The notes: generated by a model not told the origin, from the sequence alone. DNA of 64,000 bases from Aurantiacibacter marinus (GCF_001021555.1 NZ_LDCP01000002.1:372001-436000); one strand, 5' to 3'; shown: positions 37,257 to 47,839, numbered from the stretch's first letter. Translations and numbers: made by a program.

Positions 37257-39088
37257 TAGCTCCACTCCGAATTGGCTAAAATGAAATTTGCGATCTCGTC
37301 CAAGTCTGAGACCACCTCGCCGTCTTCATCACGAATAAGCTGCCCAGAGCGCGACTTACCCGGACGAGTGGTTTGACAGAAAACTATCTCAGGGTCGGCT
37401 TTGGCATCCTCAAGACTCTCAAGCGGCGACATTCGCTTTTGTAAAAACAGGACGCACGTCTTTGTATTTGTGAAAGGTTTGAACATTTCCCCACTGAGGC
37501 CAACCGATGCGATCACCCGAAAATCTCTAATTATGAACTTGCGTACATATTCATCTGTGTAATTTTTTAAGATACCGCGAGGCAGAACGATTGCCATTCG
37601 CCCCCCTGGCTTCAAAAACTCTGAGCATCTTTCTATAAATAGCCTGTCGCGAGAAACCTGCGAAAATCGCTTCTTCTTGCCACCTTGGATTTTAAATGCG
37701 ACTTCATACTTGGATAGGGTCTCTTCAGACTTGATGGCGCCGCCAAAGGGTGGGTTTGTAGCTATTACATCGAACTGCTTAAGCTCTGCGGAATTGCCGG
37801 ACCCCAAGGTGAATTTCGCTTTTGCACCTTTGTTCCAGTTGTTTTCGTTCAGGGCGTCAGCAACGGCGATGTTCGATCGTCCATCCCCCCAAATAAGCAT
37901 GTAAGCCTTCGCAACTTTTGCCAAAGTACGGTCATAATCCATGCCGTAAACGTATGTTGAAGCGTAGTCCTTCTGGTTTTCAAGAATCTCCGACAAATCA
38001 TCGCGATCATCAGCAATCTCTTTGAATACTTTATCCATTGCATAGATAAGAAAACCGCCACTACCGCATGCTGGATCAAATACAGACTCATCGTCTTTCG
38101 GATCAAGAACATCGATGCAAAGCTTCACGACGTGGCGAGGCGTGAAATATTGGCCCTTGTCGCCTTTCATGCCTGGATTGATCATCACCTCAAAAGCTGC
38201 GCCTAGCGCATCTGCATCTGAACGAAGCAGATAAGCCTTTTGGAGGGCCGATACGCAAAACGCGAGCGTCTCGTCGGTGAGCTCAATCTGATCAGAGTCA
38301 TCAAAGACGCCAGCCCAATGCTTCTTCGCAGCGTCAAACAAAGCGACGATGCGATTTCGTGCACCATCGGCTGACTCAAATGCGCCAACCCTAAACTGAC
38401 AGATCGATTGATCATTCTTTAGATTTCGTCGCTCATCGTATAACTTCGCGAAAACCAATTTGAATATCTCTGAAAACGGATCGGCACCCTCATGTGCCTT
38501 GATGTAATCTTCGCATTCTTTAAAAAGCGATATAAAATCTTTTACCGGATCGAGTTCCTTCCGAGTAATAGGTGAGTCAACGTCAGATAAATCTTCGTTC
38601 TTCCGCGGTATGTTTCGCAACTCACGCCACAAAGGCTGTTCTGACGCCCCTTTCGGTTCCACTCGCAAAAGGTACACATGCGGCGGAGCGCCATTGCTCC
38701 AAAGACCGATTCTGCAACCGGTGGCGTTCATGTAAACCTGCAGCTGGTCTACGCCGTCTTTTCTATTAGGCTTCTTGACCTCAATAAAAATTCGCGGCGT
38801 CTTTCGCTTGCTGTCCGAATAGACGACGATGTCCGCCGATTTTTTGGCTTCAGTCGATCCGACCTTGACCGAGACCTCTACGTCCAACTGTTCGAACGAG
38901 TATCCATATTCTGAGTGTAGACGGTAGAGCCACCATTGACGGACAAGCTCTTCCGGCTTCGAATCGATTTTGTATGCTCGTGTACGGATCGGGCAAAATA
39001 CATAACGATCAGCAGATACTTGAAAGACAGTTAGCTCGTCCGGTGCTGTATTCGGTTTTTGGCTCGAAATGACTGTTTTGTATTTCAT
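37256..39088 (-). CDS. Fused PD-(D/E)xK nuclease and N6-adenine DNA methyltransferase (BcgI-like RM subunit)
   Basis: Predicted 610-residue restriction-modification protein. Residues about 40-140 form an HsdR N-terminal-like nuclease domain with Glu47, Asp86 (ADIVVY) and FIEVKKP at 101-107 supplying the E-x-K. A helical linker follows (about 180-290). The methylase domain has YFTPRHVV (about 314-321), SAM motif I DPACGSGGF (338-346) and catalytic motif IV NPPF (445-448), the HsdM-type order. There is no helicase domain and no hsdR gene nearby, so cleavage would be ATP-translocation independent as in BcgI-type type IIB/IIG enzymes. The S subunit is coupled downstream. An AT-rich leader separates it from lepA. 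Lower GC marks horizontal acquisition. Confidence 0.88.
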   Translation of the reverse strand: MKYKTVISSQKPNTAPDELTVFQVSADRYVFCPIRTRAYKIDSKPEELVRQWWLYRLHSEYGYSFEQLDVEVSVKVGSTEAKKSADIVVYSDSKRKTPRIFIEVKKPNRKDGVDQLQVYMNATGCRIGLWSNGAPPHVYLLRVEPKGASEQPLWRELRNIPRKNEDLSDVDSPITRKELDPVKDFISLFKECEDYIKAHEGADPFSEIFKLVFAKLYDERRNLKNDQSICQFRVGAFESADGARNRIVALFDAAKKHWAGVFDDSDQIELTDETLAFCVSALQKAYLLRSDADALGAAFEVMINPGMKGDKGQYFTPRHVVKLCIDVLDPKDDESVFDPACGSGGFLIYAMDKVFKEIADDRDDLSEILENQKDYASTYVYGMDYDRTLAKVAKAYMLIWGDGRSNIAVADALNENNWNKGAKAKFTLGSGNSAELKQFDVIATNPPFGGAIKSEETLSKYEVAFKIQGGKKKRFSQVSRDRLFIERCSEFLKPGGRMAIVLPRGILKNYTDEYVRKFIIRDFRVIASVGLSGEMFKPFTNTKTCVLFLQKRMSPLESLEDAKADPEIVFCQTTRPGKSRSGQLIRDEDGEVVSDLDEIANFILANSEWS

Positions 39089-39156
39089 TCTGACCCTAGC
39101 TCATCTTATTTTTGTCGTTATTGAAAAATAGTATTTTGAGAATACGAAGGCTTCAC

Positions 39157-40974
39157 TCACTCCTCCCCCATCTTCAGAGCAGCGATAAACGCCTCCTGCG
39201 GAATGCTCACGTTGCCATATTCGCGCATCCGGGCTTTGCCCTTTTTCTGCTTTTCCAGCAGCTTTTTCTTGCGCGAAATGTCGCCGCCGTAACATTTGGC
39301 GGTCACGTCCTTGCGCATCGCGGCGATGGTTTCGCGGGCGATGATCTTGCCGCCGATCGCGGCCTGGACGGGGATTTTGAACAGGTGGCGGGGGATCAGG
39401 TCTTTCAGGCGTTCGCACATGCCGCGGCCGCGCTCTTCCGCCACGGCGCGGTGGACGATCAGGGACAGGGCGTCCACGGGTTCTGCATTCACCAGAATGT
39501 TCATTTTCACCAGATCGCCTTCGCGGTTGCCGATCTGTTCGTAATCGAAACTGGCATAGCCCCGGCTGATCGACTTTAGCCGGTCATAGAAGTCAAACAC
39601 CACTTCGTTGAGCGGCAGTTCATAGGTCACCTGCGCGCGCCCGCCGACATAGGTGAGGTTGGTCTGGATGCCGCGCCGGTCCTGGCACAGTTTCAGGATG
39701 GAGCCGAGGTATTCGTCCGGCGTGTAAATCACCGCCTTGATCCACGGTTCCTCGATCATCTCGATCCGGTTCACATCCGGCCAGTCGGCGGGATTGTGAA
39801 TGTCGATGACCTTTGCGTCCTCATTCTTGGTATGGCCGAGGTGTATGCGGTAAACCACTGAAGGCGCAGTGGTAATCAGGTCCAGATCATATTCGCGGCT
39901 GAGCCGTTCCTGAATGATTTCCAGATGCAGCAGGCCAAGGAAACCGGCGCGGAAGCCGAAGCCCAGCGCGGCGCTGCTTTCCATCTCGTAACTGAAGCTG
40001 GCGTCGTTCAGGCGCAGCTTGCCGATGCTTTCGCGCAGCTTTTCAAAGTCCGCCGCGTCCACCGGGAACAGCCCGCAGAACACCACCGGCTGCACTTCCT
40101 TATACCCGGTCAGCGCCTTTTCCGCGCCGCCCTTTACCGTGGTGATCGTGTCACCCACGCGGGCCTGTTCGACTTCCTTGATCTGCGCGGTGATGAAGCC
40201 GATTTCGCCGGGGCCGATTTCAGGCAATTCCATGCGTTTCGGGCCGAAGCAGCCCACGCGGTCCACCAGATGCTGCGTCCCGCCTTGCATGAAGCGGATG
40301 TCGAGGCCCTTTTTCAGCACGCCGTCGATCACGCGCACAAGGATGACCACGCCGAGGTACGGATCGTACCAGCTATCGACCAGCATGGCCTTCAGCGGGC
40401 CATCGCGTTCACCCTTGGGCGGCGGGATCTTGGCGACGACGGCTTCCAGCACGTCCTCGATCCCGATGCCCGATTTGGCGGAGGTGAGGACAGCTTCGGA
40501 TGCGTCGAGGCCGATGATGTCTTCGATCTCTGCCTTGACCTTTTCGGGCTCGGCAGCGGGCAGATCTATCTTGTTGATGACGCACACGATTTCGTGGTCA
40601 TGCTCGATGGACTGGTAAACATTCGCAAGGGTTTGCGCCTCCACCCCCTGCGCCGCGTCCACCACCAGCAACGCGCCTTCGCATGCCGCAAGGGAGCGGG
40701 AGACTTCATAGGCGAAGTCGACATGGCCGGGGGTGTCCATGAGGTTCAGCTCATAGGTTTCGCCGTCCTTGGCGGTGTAATTGAGGCGCACGGTCTGCGC
40801 CTTGATGGTGATGCCGCGCTCCTTCTCAATGTCCATGTTATCAAGGACTTGCTCGGACATCTCGCGCAGGGTGAGGCCCCCGCACTGTTGGATAAGGCGG
40901 TCGGCCAGCGTGGACTTGCCGTGGTCAATATGAGCAATAATGCTGAAATTGCGGATTTTTGAAAGGTCTGTCAT
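39157..40974 (-). CDS. lepA: Elongation factor 4 (LepA)
   Basis: Predicted 605-residue ribosome-binding GTPase that back-translocates or remodels stalled ribosomes. G1 is AHIDHGKST (about residues 14-22), G2 lies near [11 protein letters not shown]3 is DTPGHVDF (about 79-86), and G4 is NKIDLP (about 133-138). EF-G-like domains II, III and V follow, then the LepA-specific C-terminal domain, with [20 protein letters not shown] near the end. Length matches the family. It is followed on the same strand, after 68 AT-rich bases, by the restriction-modification cassette. Confidence 0.98.
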   Translation of the reverse strand: MTDLSKIRNFSIIAHIDHGKSTLADRLIQQCGGLTLREMSEQVLDNMDIEKERGITIKAQTVRLNYTAKDGETYELNLMDTPGHVDFAYEVSRSLAACEGALLVVDAAQGVEAQTLANVYQSIEHDHEIVCVINKIDLPAAEPEKVKAEIEDIIGLDASEAVLTSAKSGIGIEDVLEAVVAKIPPPKGERDGPLKAMLVDSWYDPYLGVVILVRVIDGVLKKGLDIRFMQGGTQHLVDRVGCFGPKRMELPEIGPGEIGFITAQIKEVEQARVGDTITTVKGGAEKALTGYKEVQPVVFCGLFPVDAADFEKLRESIGKLRLNDASFSYEMESSAALGFGFRAGFLGLLHLEIIQERLSREYDLDLITTAPSVVYRIHLGHTKNEDAKVIDIHNPADWPDVNRIEMIEEPWIKAVIYTPDEYLGSILKLCQDRRGIQTNLTYVGGRAQVTYELPLNEVVFDFYDRLKSISRGYASFDYEQIGNREGDLVKMNILVNAEPVDALSLIVHRAVAEERGRGMCERLKDLIPRHLFKIPVQAAIGGKIIARETIAAMRKDVTAKCYGGDISRKKKLLEKQKKGKARMREYGNVSIPQEAFIAALKMGEE

Positions 40975-41259
40975 TTGATGCAGCCATTAGCCGCGCTTCC
41001 GGCAAATGTCAGCATGTCTTATGGGCTATAGCAACAGCGGTCCTGTTCGTGATAATCGCGCCCTTGCCAGATTACGGTCTAGCCAGCGCAGAGTATCAGA
41101 AGAACGCGCCGGGTTCACGGCACCGGATCGCCATTGAACCGCCAACTTCGGTACCCTGCAACGATAAGCGGTAGGGAATGGGCTTGCAAAAAGACAGCTG
41201 CGCGCGGGCTTCATGCAGCTTTGCATTGAAGTGGCGATTTTGATTGGGCCACGCGCTCT

Positions 41260-43497
41260 TTATCCAGCGCGCAGAGAGCCTGCAGATACGTCTACCTGCA
41301 TGAACTGCGGAGAGCCTACAGGAGCGCCGATATCTCTGGGAGGCGCATAATGGCCCGCCGGAAGCGCTCGCAATGGCATGCCTGCAGCCGCCAGCATATA
41401 GGGCGATACGCGGTGCCGTGTGCACAGACCGCCTGCCCCGTCGCTCACCAAAGGCGTTTCAAAGGAGAGGCCCTGCGTGGCATCTTGTGAGCGTCGCACG
41501 GACCCGACAATCAATTGCCCTTCTCCAAGATCAAGCAGCAATTGCGTACCGACCGGAACACCGGCCAGCCCTTCTATGCGCGCTCCGCTTCGTGACAGGT
41601 CACGCAATATCGCAGTGTAGTGATGGTCTTCGTGGATCACACCAACTCGGCGGAAAAGCATCTTGCGGTCAGCACGATGTTTCGCAGGTCCGAGCGGTTC
41701 GTAGCGCAACTCACCAGACTCCAGCTTTTTCATGACTGAGGAATGCGGCACGGCACGTGAAAAGATAAAGCCTTGAACAAAGTCTGCATTCAGACCGGCG
41801 ATGCACTGCAGTTCGTCCAGCGCTTCGACGCCTTCCGCCGTGGTTGCCATGTTCATTGCACTGGCAAGACTGATGATTGCCGTGATGATAGCAGCGTTCG
41901 AATTGTCCTTGTCGGTACATCCCCGAACGAAACTCTGGTCGATTTTAATCTTGTCGAATGGCGCTCGGCGCAAATAGGAAAGCGACGAATAGCCGGTGCC
42001 AAAATCGTCAAGCGCCAGCTTGATGCCAATCTTGCGGAGCGCCGCAAACATCTGATCGGTTGCGCCAACTTCACCCATGAAGACGCTTTCGGTAATCTCC
42101 AGCTCAAGCCTTCTGGCAGGAAGGCCTGATGCTGAAAGCGCGTTCGTTATGATGGTTGGTAAATTGTCACTGACGAATTGCTGGGCGGAAACATTTACCG
42201 CCACAGTCAGTTCGCCCGGCCAATTGGCTGCATCGGCGCATGCCTGACGCAGAGCCCATTCGCCCAGTTCATCTATCAGATTGCTGTCTTCGGCAATCGG
42301 GATGAATACACTCGGCATTATCGTTCCGTGCTCTGGATGATGCCAGCGCATAAGTGCCTCAAAACCGCGGACCATATGGGTCTTGGTATCAACTGTCGGC
42401 TGGTAATGCATTTCCAACTGACCCTGCGCCAGGGCGTCACGAAGATCTTCTTCGATTTCGCGTCGATCTTCGGCGGATTCTTTCAGGTCGTTGGAATAAA
42501 AGCGGAACTGTCCTCTTCCTCCGGCTTTGGCAGCATAAAGCGCCAGATCGGATGCCTTGATCAATTCGTTCGGTTCGATCCCGTCATAGGGCGCAATGGC
42601 GATGCCGATGGAGGTCCCGATAATAGCGCGGCTACCTTCAATCGAATATGGCTGCGAAATCATCTGGATGATGCGGTTAGCCAACTCTCCCAGCGTTCCG
42701 CGATCATCCATATCTGGAAGTATGATCTGGAACTCATCGCCGCCCAGCCTGCCGATTTCCGTTTCTGCAGGCAAAATCTGCTGCAAACGCTGTGAAACCT
42801 GTCGTAGCAATTCATCACCAGCAGGATGCCCCAGCGTATCGTTAACCTGTTTGAACCGGTCAAGATCCAGCATGAGCAACGCGCAAGAGCGTTTTTCCAG
42901 ACGATAGGCATTCAGTACTGCAGTCAGCCGCTTCGTCATGCGGTGCCGATTTGCGAGTCCTGTCAGCGAGTCATAGGCTGCTGCACGAGAGGAATCGCGA
43001 AGTTGCTGATACGTCGACGTGATATCTTTTGCGCTGCCGCGATATCCGAGGAAGTTTTGAGCTCTATCGAAATGCGGTTTGCCAGTCAGCGCCCACCATA
43101 CCTCATTTCGAGAAGTTCCACCGTCCCCCGCAGTAGCCAACCGGACAGGTTGTTCGCTGAATGTCGTCCGCGCGCTGAGCAGGAAAGACAGCGGCCTTGC
43201 ACGGATTTCTCTGTCCGTACCTTCTACAGTTTCGACAAGTTTTCCCAATTGCTCGCCAATAACAACGCGGCCTTCCTTGAACTGGTCGATTGCCGTTGGT
43301 GAAAGGTAGGTCAGCATGCCTTTGGCATCGGTGGACCAGAACCAGCCAATGCCAGTCGCTTCCAATGCTTCGAACATCGCCAGTCGCTGGCGATCATCCA
43401 GAATGGCAGCGCGGGCGACGACCGCTTCTGCGTCGGGCACGCGAACTTGGTCAGCTCGCTGGCCGCCAAGATTCCTGAACATCCCGCGTACGCCCAC
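41260..43497 (-). CDS. GGDEF-EAL-PilZ c-di-GMP signalling protein (soluble)
   Basis: Predicted 745-residue protein with no membrane segment. A PAS-like domain (about residues 35-165, with TGIGWFWSTDAKGMLTYLSP) precedes a GGDEF domain (about 170-330) with an intact GRLGGDEFQI, then an EAL domain (about 345-590) with GFEALMRWHHPEHG, a DDFGTGYSSLSYL stretch, and the conserved Lys/Gln segment. A PilZ-like domain follows (about 615-700) with LRDLSRSGARIEG. Both catalytic signatures look intact, so it could make or degrade c-di-GMP; net activity is unpredictable. It is a paralogue of the next gene upstream, with the same domain order. Confidence 0.93.
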   Translation of the reverse strand: MGVRGMFRNLGGQRADQVRVPDAEAVVARAAILDDRQRLAMFEALEATGIGWFWSTDAKGMLTYLSPTAIDQFKEGRVVIGEQLGKLVETVEGTDREIRARPLSFLLSARTTFSEQPVRLATAGDGGTSRNEVWWALTGKPHFDRAQNFLGYRGSAKDITSTYQQLRDSSRAAAYDSLTGLANRHRMTKRLTAVLNAYRLEKRSCALLMLDLDRFKQVNDTLGHPAGDELLRQVSQRLQQILPAETEIGRLGGDEFQIILPDMDDRGTLGELANRIIQMISQPYSIEGSRAIIGTSIGIAIAPYDGIEPNELIKASDLALYAAKAGGRGQFRFYSNDLKESAEDRREIEEDLRDALAQGQLEMHYQPTVDTKTHMVRGFEALMRWHHPEHGTIMPSVFIPIAEDSNLIDELGEWALRQACADAANWPGELTVAVNVSAQQFVSDNLPTIITNALSASGLPARRLELEITESVFMGEVGATDQMFAALRKIGIKLALDDFGTGYSSLSYLRRAPFDKIKIDQSFVRGCTDKDNSNAAIITAIISLASAMNMATTAEGVEALDELQCIAGLNADFVQGFIFSRAVPHSSVMKKLESGELRYEPLGPAKHRADRKMLFRRVGVIHEDHHYTAILRDLSRSGARIEGLAGVPVGTQLLLDLGEGQLIVGSVRRSQDATQGLSFETPLVSDGAGGLCTRHRVSPYMLAAAGMPLRALPAGHYAPPRDIGAPVGSPQFMQVDVSAGSLRAG

Positions 43498-43619
43498 CTT
43501 GTCTATTCTCCAAAATTCACGCCGCCGGATTCTCGAAGGCTTTACGCGCTGTCAGCATTACTCGCGCGACCTTACCAATTAACTAAGTATGGTAGCGAAG
43601 TTCGGTGTTCCTATGCACA

Positions 43620-46370
43620 CTATCCAGCCTTGCGCATTTCCCCTGCGACGATCTGCTTTGGTGGAGGCCCCTGAATGGCTGTAATCTGGCCTGTGCCATC
43701 GCGCTGTAGAGGGTTGGCAAATTCCACGCCCATCCGGTCTTGCACGCTCCAACGGGCAATGCAGGATACAACTTGGCTGGTCGAAATGTGCACGTGGAAT
43801 GTCGTGCCGACCGGCACATTCCACAAGCCTTCGACCATGGCCCCTGTGACCGATATGTTCCGGATTGTGCCGTTGTACAGATGACCATCATGATCCAGCA
43901 CCACTTTGCGCAGCATTTTCTGACGTGTGGCGCGGCTGGATTTGGGGCCCTCCGCAACGGTTCCCAATCCGCCAGCCAAGCGCTCCAAAACTTGTTCAAG
44001 CGGCTGGGAGCGATCAAAGATATAGCCCTGCACATGGCTGCAACCATGACGCCGGATGAGCTCCAGTTCATCATGCGTTTCTACGCCCTCGGCTGTGGTA
44101 TCCATTCCAAGCGACTGCGCGAGGCTGGTTATCGAGGTAATAATTGCGCCGTTCCGGCTGCCCTTTTCGGTCATACCGCGTACAAAGCTCTGATCGATCT
44201 TGATCTTGTCGAACGGAGCTTTCTTCAAATAGCCGAGTGAGGAATACCCGGTGCCAAAATCGTCCAGTGCCAGCCGCACACCAATCCGCTTGAGCGCAGC
44301 GAACATCTCATCGTTGCCATGATCATCACCCAGGAAAATGCTTTCGGTGATTTCCAATTCCAATCGCGAGGCGCGAACGTCGGCATGTGCGATCGCGTTT
44401 TTCACAATGTTCGGAAAATCCACGTTCGAAAACTGGATCGGCGAAACATTGACGGCCACGCATACTTCGTCTGGCCAAAGCGCCAGATCCTTGCATGCCT
44501 GGCGCAAGGCCCATTCACCGAGCGAATTGATGATGCCACTATCTTCCGCGATGCCGATGAAACGCGTGGGCGAAATCCATCCTTTGACAGGATGATTCCA
44601 GCGAAGCAGCGCTTCAAATCCTGAAATCCGGTCTGTCGCCATCGAAACGATGGGTTGGTAGTGAAGTTCCATTTCTCCCTTGACGACCGCATCGCGCAAA
44701 TCTTCTTCCAGCTGAGAGCGCGCTTCCGCCTCTGCATGCAAATCTTCAGCGTAGAAATGGTATCGTCCGCGCCCACCGTCCTTGGCTGCATACAGCGCCA
44801 GGTCAGCGTTGCGGATCAGTTCCTCGCTGTTGTCGCCATGCTCGGGCGATACCGCGATACCGATCGACAAGCCGATTACGACCCGCTGCCCATCGATGGA
44901 ATAGGGCTGTGAAATAGAATGGATGATTTCCTTGCTCAGATTGGCCAGAACATTCCTTTCCACACGGCTCGGGATGATGACCTTGAATTCATCGCCGCCA
45001 AGACGGCCAACCTGCCCCAGCTTGCCTACGGCCCGTTCAAGCCGCTGCGAGACCTGCTTTAGCAGGGCGTCACCAGCTGGATGGCCCATCGTATCATTCA
45101 CCTGCTTGAACCGGTCGAGATCGAGCAGCAAGATCGCGCAGTGGCGATTGGCTTCGGATTGCGCACCCAGAATCTTTTCAAGGCTCTGCGACATCTGGAA
45201 CCGGTTTGCGAGCCCGGTGAGAGCATCATACCGCGCCAATCGCGTCGCCTGCTCCTGACTGCGCTTGCGCTCTGTCAGATCGGTGCCAGATCCGCGAAAA
45301 CCGACGAAGTTGTCAAATTGGTCATATATCGGCCGACCCGAGACAGACCACCAGCGCTCTTCCTTTTCGATGGCTGCGCGGACCGGCAACTCGCTGAATG
45401 CAGAACGCGCCGACAGGTGGAATATCAGTGTGCGCTCGCCCTCGTCGCCTGTATCTTCCAGGTCAAACAGGCGCGTGAATGACTGGCCGATCAAACGATC
45501 GGGGTTCCGTCTGAGCGCTTTGGCCACCGGTGGCGAGATATAGGTCAACAAGGATCGGCGATCAGTCTCCCAGAACCAGCCTTGCCCCGTTTCTTCGTAA
45601 TCGGAAAGAATATCACGGGCGCGGGTTTGCACCCTTTCCTGTGTTTCCAGCCGTTCATATTCGGATTTCTGTTCGAGCAATTGTTCGCGCGTGACAAGCA
45701 CTGCCACAGTAAGGCCGACAAACAACCCGAGGATACCAGCGAGCGATGCGTGAACCATCACGGCGGCTGACCATATCGCAAACTGCGCTGCGAAAATCGC
45801 CCCTGGCTGGCGCCTGAGATAGGCCGTCGCAATACAGGAAACACACAATATGCCAGCCATTGCGACATCCCAGCGAATGCCCTCGTTGCTTGCCCAGACT
45901 GTAAGGCCGAAGCCCATCATGAACAAAGGCAGCACCACAACTGCAACAAGCCCGATAGCCTTTGCCAAATTGCTGCGTGGCATCACGAAATCATGAACCC
46001 GTGCAATCGGCAATGTAAACAGCACTGCAAAGGCCAGAACAAGCCAAGTGCCTGGACGTGGCAAAGTAGTGGACGCGATAGTACAAACCGCGATTGTCAT
46101 TATGCAAGCCAGGATCAGATAGGTCCATTTGCGCGGAAACCACTGTTCATCCAGACCCGCGACCGGCGGAGAATTCACGCTCCGGTCAAACTTCGGTTCG
46201 CGGCGCGTACCTTTACGCCTATCCTTGGAAGCTTCAGCACCTTCCAATACCGGGTGCTGGTCCGCCCCCTCATCGTTAGCAAATGCGCGCATAGCAGCAC
46301 GCTTTCCATCGCGGTCTTGCGCGGGAAAGGGCGCCGGGGCCTTGCTGACCTTGCGGATCGCATCTTGCAT
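43620..46370 (-). CDS. Membrane-bound GGDEF-EAL-PilZ c-di-GMP signalling protein
   Basis: Predicted 916-residue inner-membrane protein. The ATG at 46370 has AGGGA upstream and is preferred over the TTG at 46439. About six hydrophobic helices span residues 85-245 and form a MASE-like sensor region. A PAS domain follows (about 265-385), with GQGWFWETDRRSLLTYISPP, then GGDEF (about 395-555) with GRLGGDEFKV, EAL (about 565-815) with GFEALLRWNHPVKG and DDFGTGYSSLGYL, and a PilZ domain (about 825-905) with IRNISVTGAMVEG. The PAS-to-PilZ part is clearly paralogous to the downstream gene. Catalytic motifs look intact. Confidence 0.93.
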   Translation of the reverse strand: MQDAIRKVSKAPAPFPAQDRDGKRAAMRAFANDEGADQHPVLEGAEASKDRRKGTRREPKFDRSVNSPPVAGLDEQWFPRKWTYLILACIMTIAVCTIASTTLPRPGTWLVLAFAVLFTLPIARVHDFVMPRSNLAKAIGLVAVVVLPLFMMGFGLTVWASNEGIRWDVAMAGILCVSCIATAYLRRQPGAIFAAQFAIWSAAVMVHASLAGILGLFVGLTVAVLVTREQLLEQKSEYERLETQERVQTRARDILSDYEETGQGWFWETDRRSLLTYISPPVAKALRRNPDRLIGQSFTRLFDLEDTGDEGERTLIFHLSARSAFSELPVRAAIEKEERWWSVSGRPIYDQFDNFVGFRGSGTDLTERKRSQEQATRLARYDALTGLANRFQMSQSLEKILGAQSEANRHCAILLLDLDRFKQVNDTMGHPAGDALLKQVSQRLERAVGKLGQVGRLGGDEFKVIIPSRVERNVLANLSKEIIHSISQPYSIDGQRVVIGLSIGIAVSPEHGDNSEELIRNADLALYAAKDGGRGRYHFYAEDLHAEAEARSQLEEDLRDAVVKGEMELHYQPIVSMATDRISGFEALLRWNHPVKGWISPTRFIGIAEDSGIINSLGEWALRQACKDLALWPDEVCVAVNVSPIQFSNVDFPNIVKNAIAHADVRASRLELEITESIFLGDDHGNDEMFAALKRIGVRLALDDFGTGYSSLGYLKKAPFDKIKIDQSFVRGMTEKGSRNGAIITSITSLAQSLGMDTTAEGVETHDELELIRRHGCSHVQGYIFDRSQPLEQVLERLAGGLGTVAEGPKSSRATRQKMLRKVVLDHDGHLYNGTIRNISVTGAMVEGLWNVPVGTTFHVHISTSQVVSCIARWSVQDRMGVEFANPLQRDGTGQITAIQGPPPKQIVAGEMRKAG

Positions 46371-46522
46371 GGGTTTCCCTTGCCTCAAGGCGTTTGAAGA
46401 ACGGTTAACCGCCAGCGAAATTTTGTTATGGACAGTCAACTGGGTAGAGGCACCTACGCTGCATTGCCGGGACGTGAAAAAGGGTTAAGAAAAGCGCGTC
46501 AGGGCAGCGTTGGGGAATAAAC

Positions 46523-47839
46523 ATGCGCCATATCGCCATAGTCGGTTCGGGACCTGCCGGATATTACACGGCTGAAGCCGCGCAGAAGGCCATGGGCGAC
46601 GATGTCCGCATCGATGTTTTTGACATGCTGCCGGTGCCCTACGGCCTGATAAGGACCGGTGTTGCCCCGGATCATCAATCGATCAAGGGCGTATCGCGGC
46701 GGTATGAGAAAACCGCGCTGAGCGAAAATGTGCGCTTTGTCGGGAATGTGGCCATCGGGCGCGATATTGAAATCGCTGAACTGCAATCAATGTACGATGC
46801 CGTAGTCCTGGCGACAGGCGCCCCCAGGGACCGCGAACTGGACTTGCCGGGAGAAACTCTTGGCAATGTAATGGGCAGCGCGTCCTTCGTCGGCTGGTAC
46901 AACGGCCATCCAGAATTCGCGGGCCTTTCACCCGATCTTTCCGGTAATACCGCAGTGGTCATCGGCATGGGCAATGTCGCACTGGATGTGGCACGAATGC
47001 TCGCCAAAACAACTGATGAATTCGATGGCAGCGACATAGTTGCCCACGCCTACGACGCGTTGCAAGCAAGCCGGATCGAGCGGATCATAATCCTCGGCAG
47101 GCGCGGGCCGCACCAGATCATGATGACGCCCAAGGAACTGGCAGAGTTGGGCGAACTCGACCGCGCCGCGCCGCACGTGGCACGTGATGATTTGCCCGAA
47201 GAAGGGGAGGATGCGCTGCTGGAACCTGGCCAGCGCAAGTCCGTGACCTTGTTAAGGCAGTTTGCCGCCATTCCCGAACATATCCGCGCGGAAAAACCGA
47301 TCGCGATAGAATTTGCATTCTTTACGCAGCCGGTCGCCCTGATTGGCGAAGATAAAGTGACCGCAATCGAGGTCGAAAAGACCGAGATCACAAAAGGCCG
47401 CGCGGTTGGCACCGGTGAGATCAAAATATTGCCTGCGGATTTGGTGATAAGCTGCATTGGCTATCGCACAGCGCAGATCCCCGGTGTTCCTTTCGATACA
47501 CGCGCAGGACGCTTCGCCAACGATCAGGGCCGCATCCTGCCCGGTCTTTATTGTGTCGGTTGGGCCCGGCGCGGGCCCTCCGGAACCATCGGCACCAACC
47601 GGCCGGACGGCCAAGGCATTGTCGAACTTATTGGTGCCGATATCAAGAATGGCACGATCGGCAATGGCGGCAAGACGGGCCGCGCGGGCTTTGACGCACT
47701 AGCAGCAGATCGCGGGCTGGATGTAGTGACGTTCCAGGATTGGAAGAAGATCGAGGAAGCAGAAACGGAGGCAGCCCGGATCGGCGCTCCGCGCGAGAAA
47801 TTTGTTGATATTGAAGCGATGATCAGAGCTGCGAATTAG
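46523..47839 (+). CDS. Ferredoxin-NADP reductase (FprA/adrenodoxin reductase type)
   Basis: Predicted 438-residue FAD enzyme that moves electrons between NADPH and ferredoxin, for example for cytochrome P450 systems. The FAD motif IVGSGPAGYYTAEA lies at residues 5-18, VPYGLIRTGVAPDH (about 38-51) is a signature of this family, the NADP fold has VIGMGNVALDVARM (about 147-160), and YCVGWARRGPSGTIGTNRPD (about 346-365) is the conserved C-terminal motif. It stands alone with its own start, divergent from the c-di-GMP gene; no ferredoxin or P450 gene is in the window. Confidence 0.94.
   Translation: MRHIAIVGSGPAGYYTAEAAQKAMGDDVRIDVFDMLPVPYGLIRTGVAPDHQSIKGVSRRYEKTALSENVRFVGNVAIGRDIEIAELQSMYDAVVLATGAPRDRELDLPGETLGNVMGSASFVGWYNGHPEFAGLSPDLSGNTAVVIGMGNVALDVARMLAKTTDEFDGSDIVAHAYDALQASRIERIIILGRRGPHQIMMTPKELAELGELDRAAPHVARDDLPEEGEDALLEPGQRKSVTLLRQFAAIPEHIRAEKPIAIEFAFFTQPVALIGEDKVTAIEVEKTEITKGRAVGTGEIKILPADLVISCIGYRTAQIPGVPFDTRAGRFANDQGRILPGLYCVGWARRGPSGTIGTNRPDGQGIVELIGADIKNGTIGNGGKTGRAGFDALAADRGLDVVTFQDWKKIEEAETEAARIGAPREKFVDIEAMIRAAN

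Noticed and set aside
36330-39156. Transposon or integron carrying the RM genes
   Set aside because: No transposase or integrase gene and no terminal inverted repeats or target-site duplication that I could find at the edges.
40959-41174. 71-codon frame with a hydrophobic stretch upstream of lepA on the other strand
   Set aside because: Its only start is a TTG inside the lepA start region with no clear ribosome binding site. The hydrophobic stretch is mid-chain, so I left it out, with some doubt. The rest of the 285-base gap to 41259 shows nothing.
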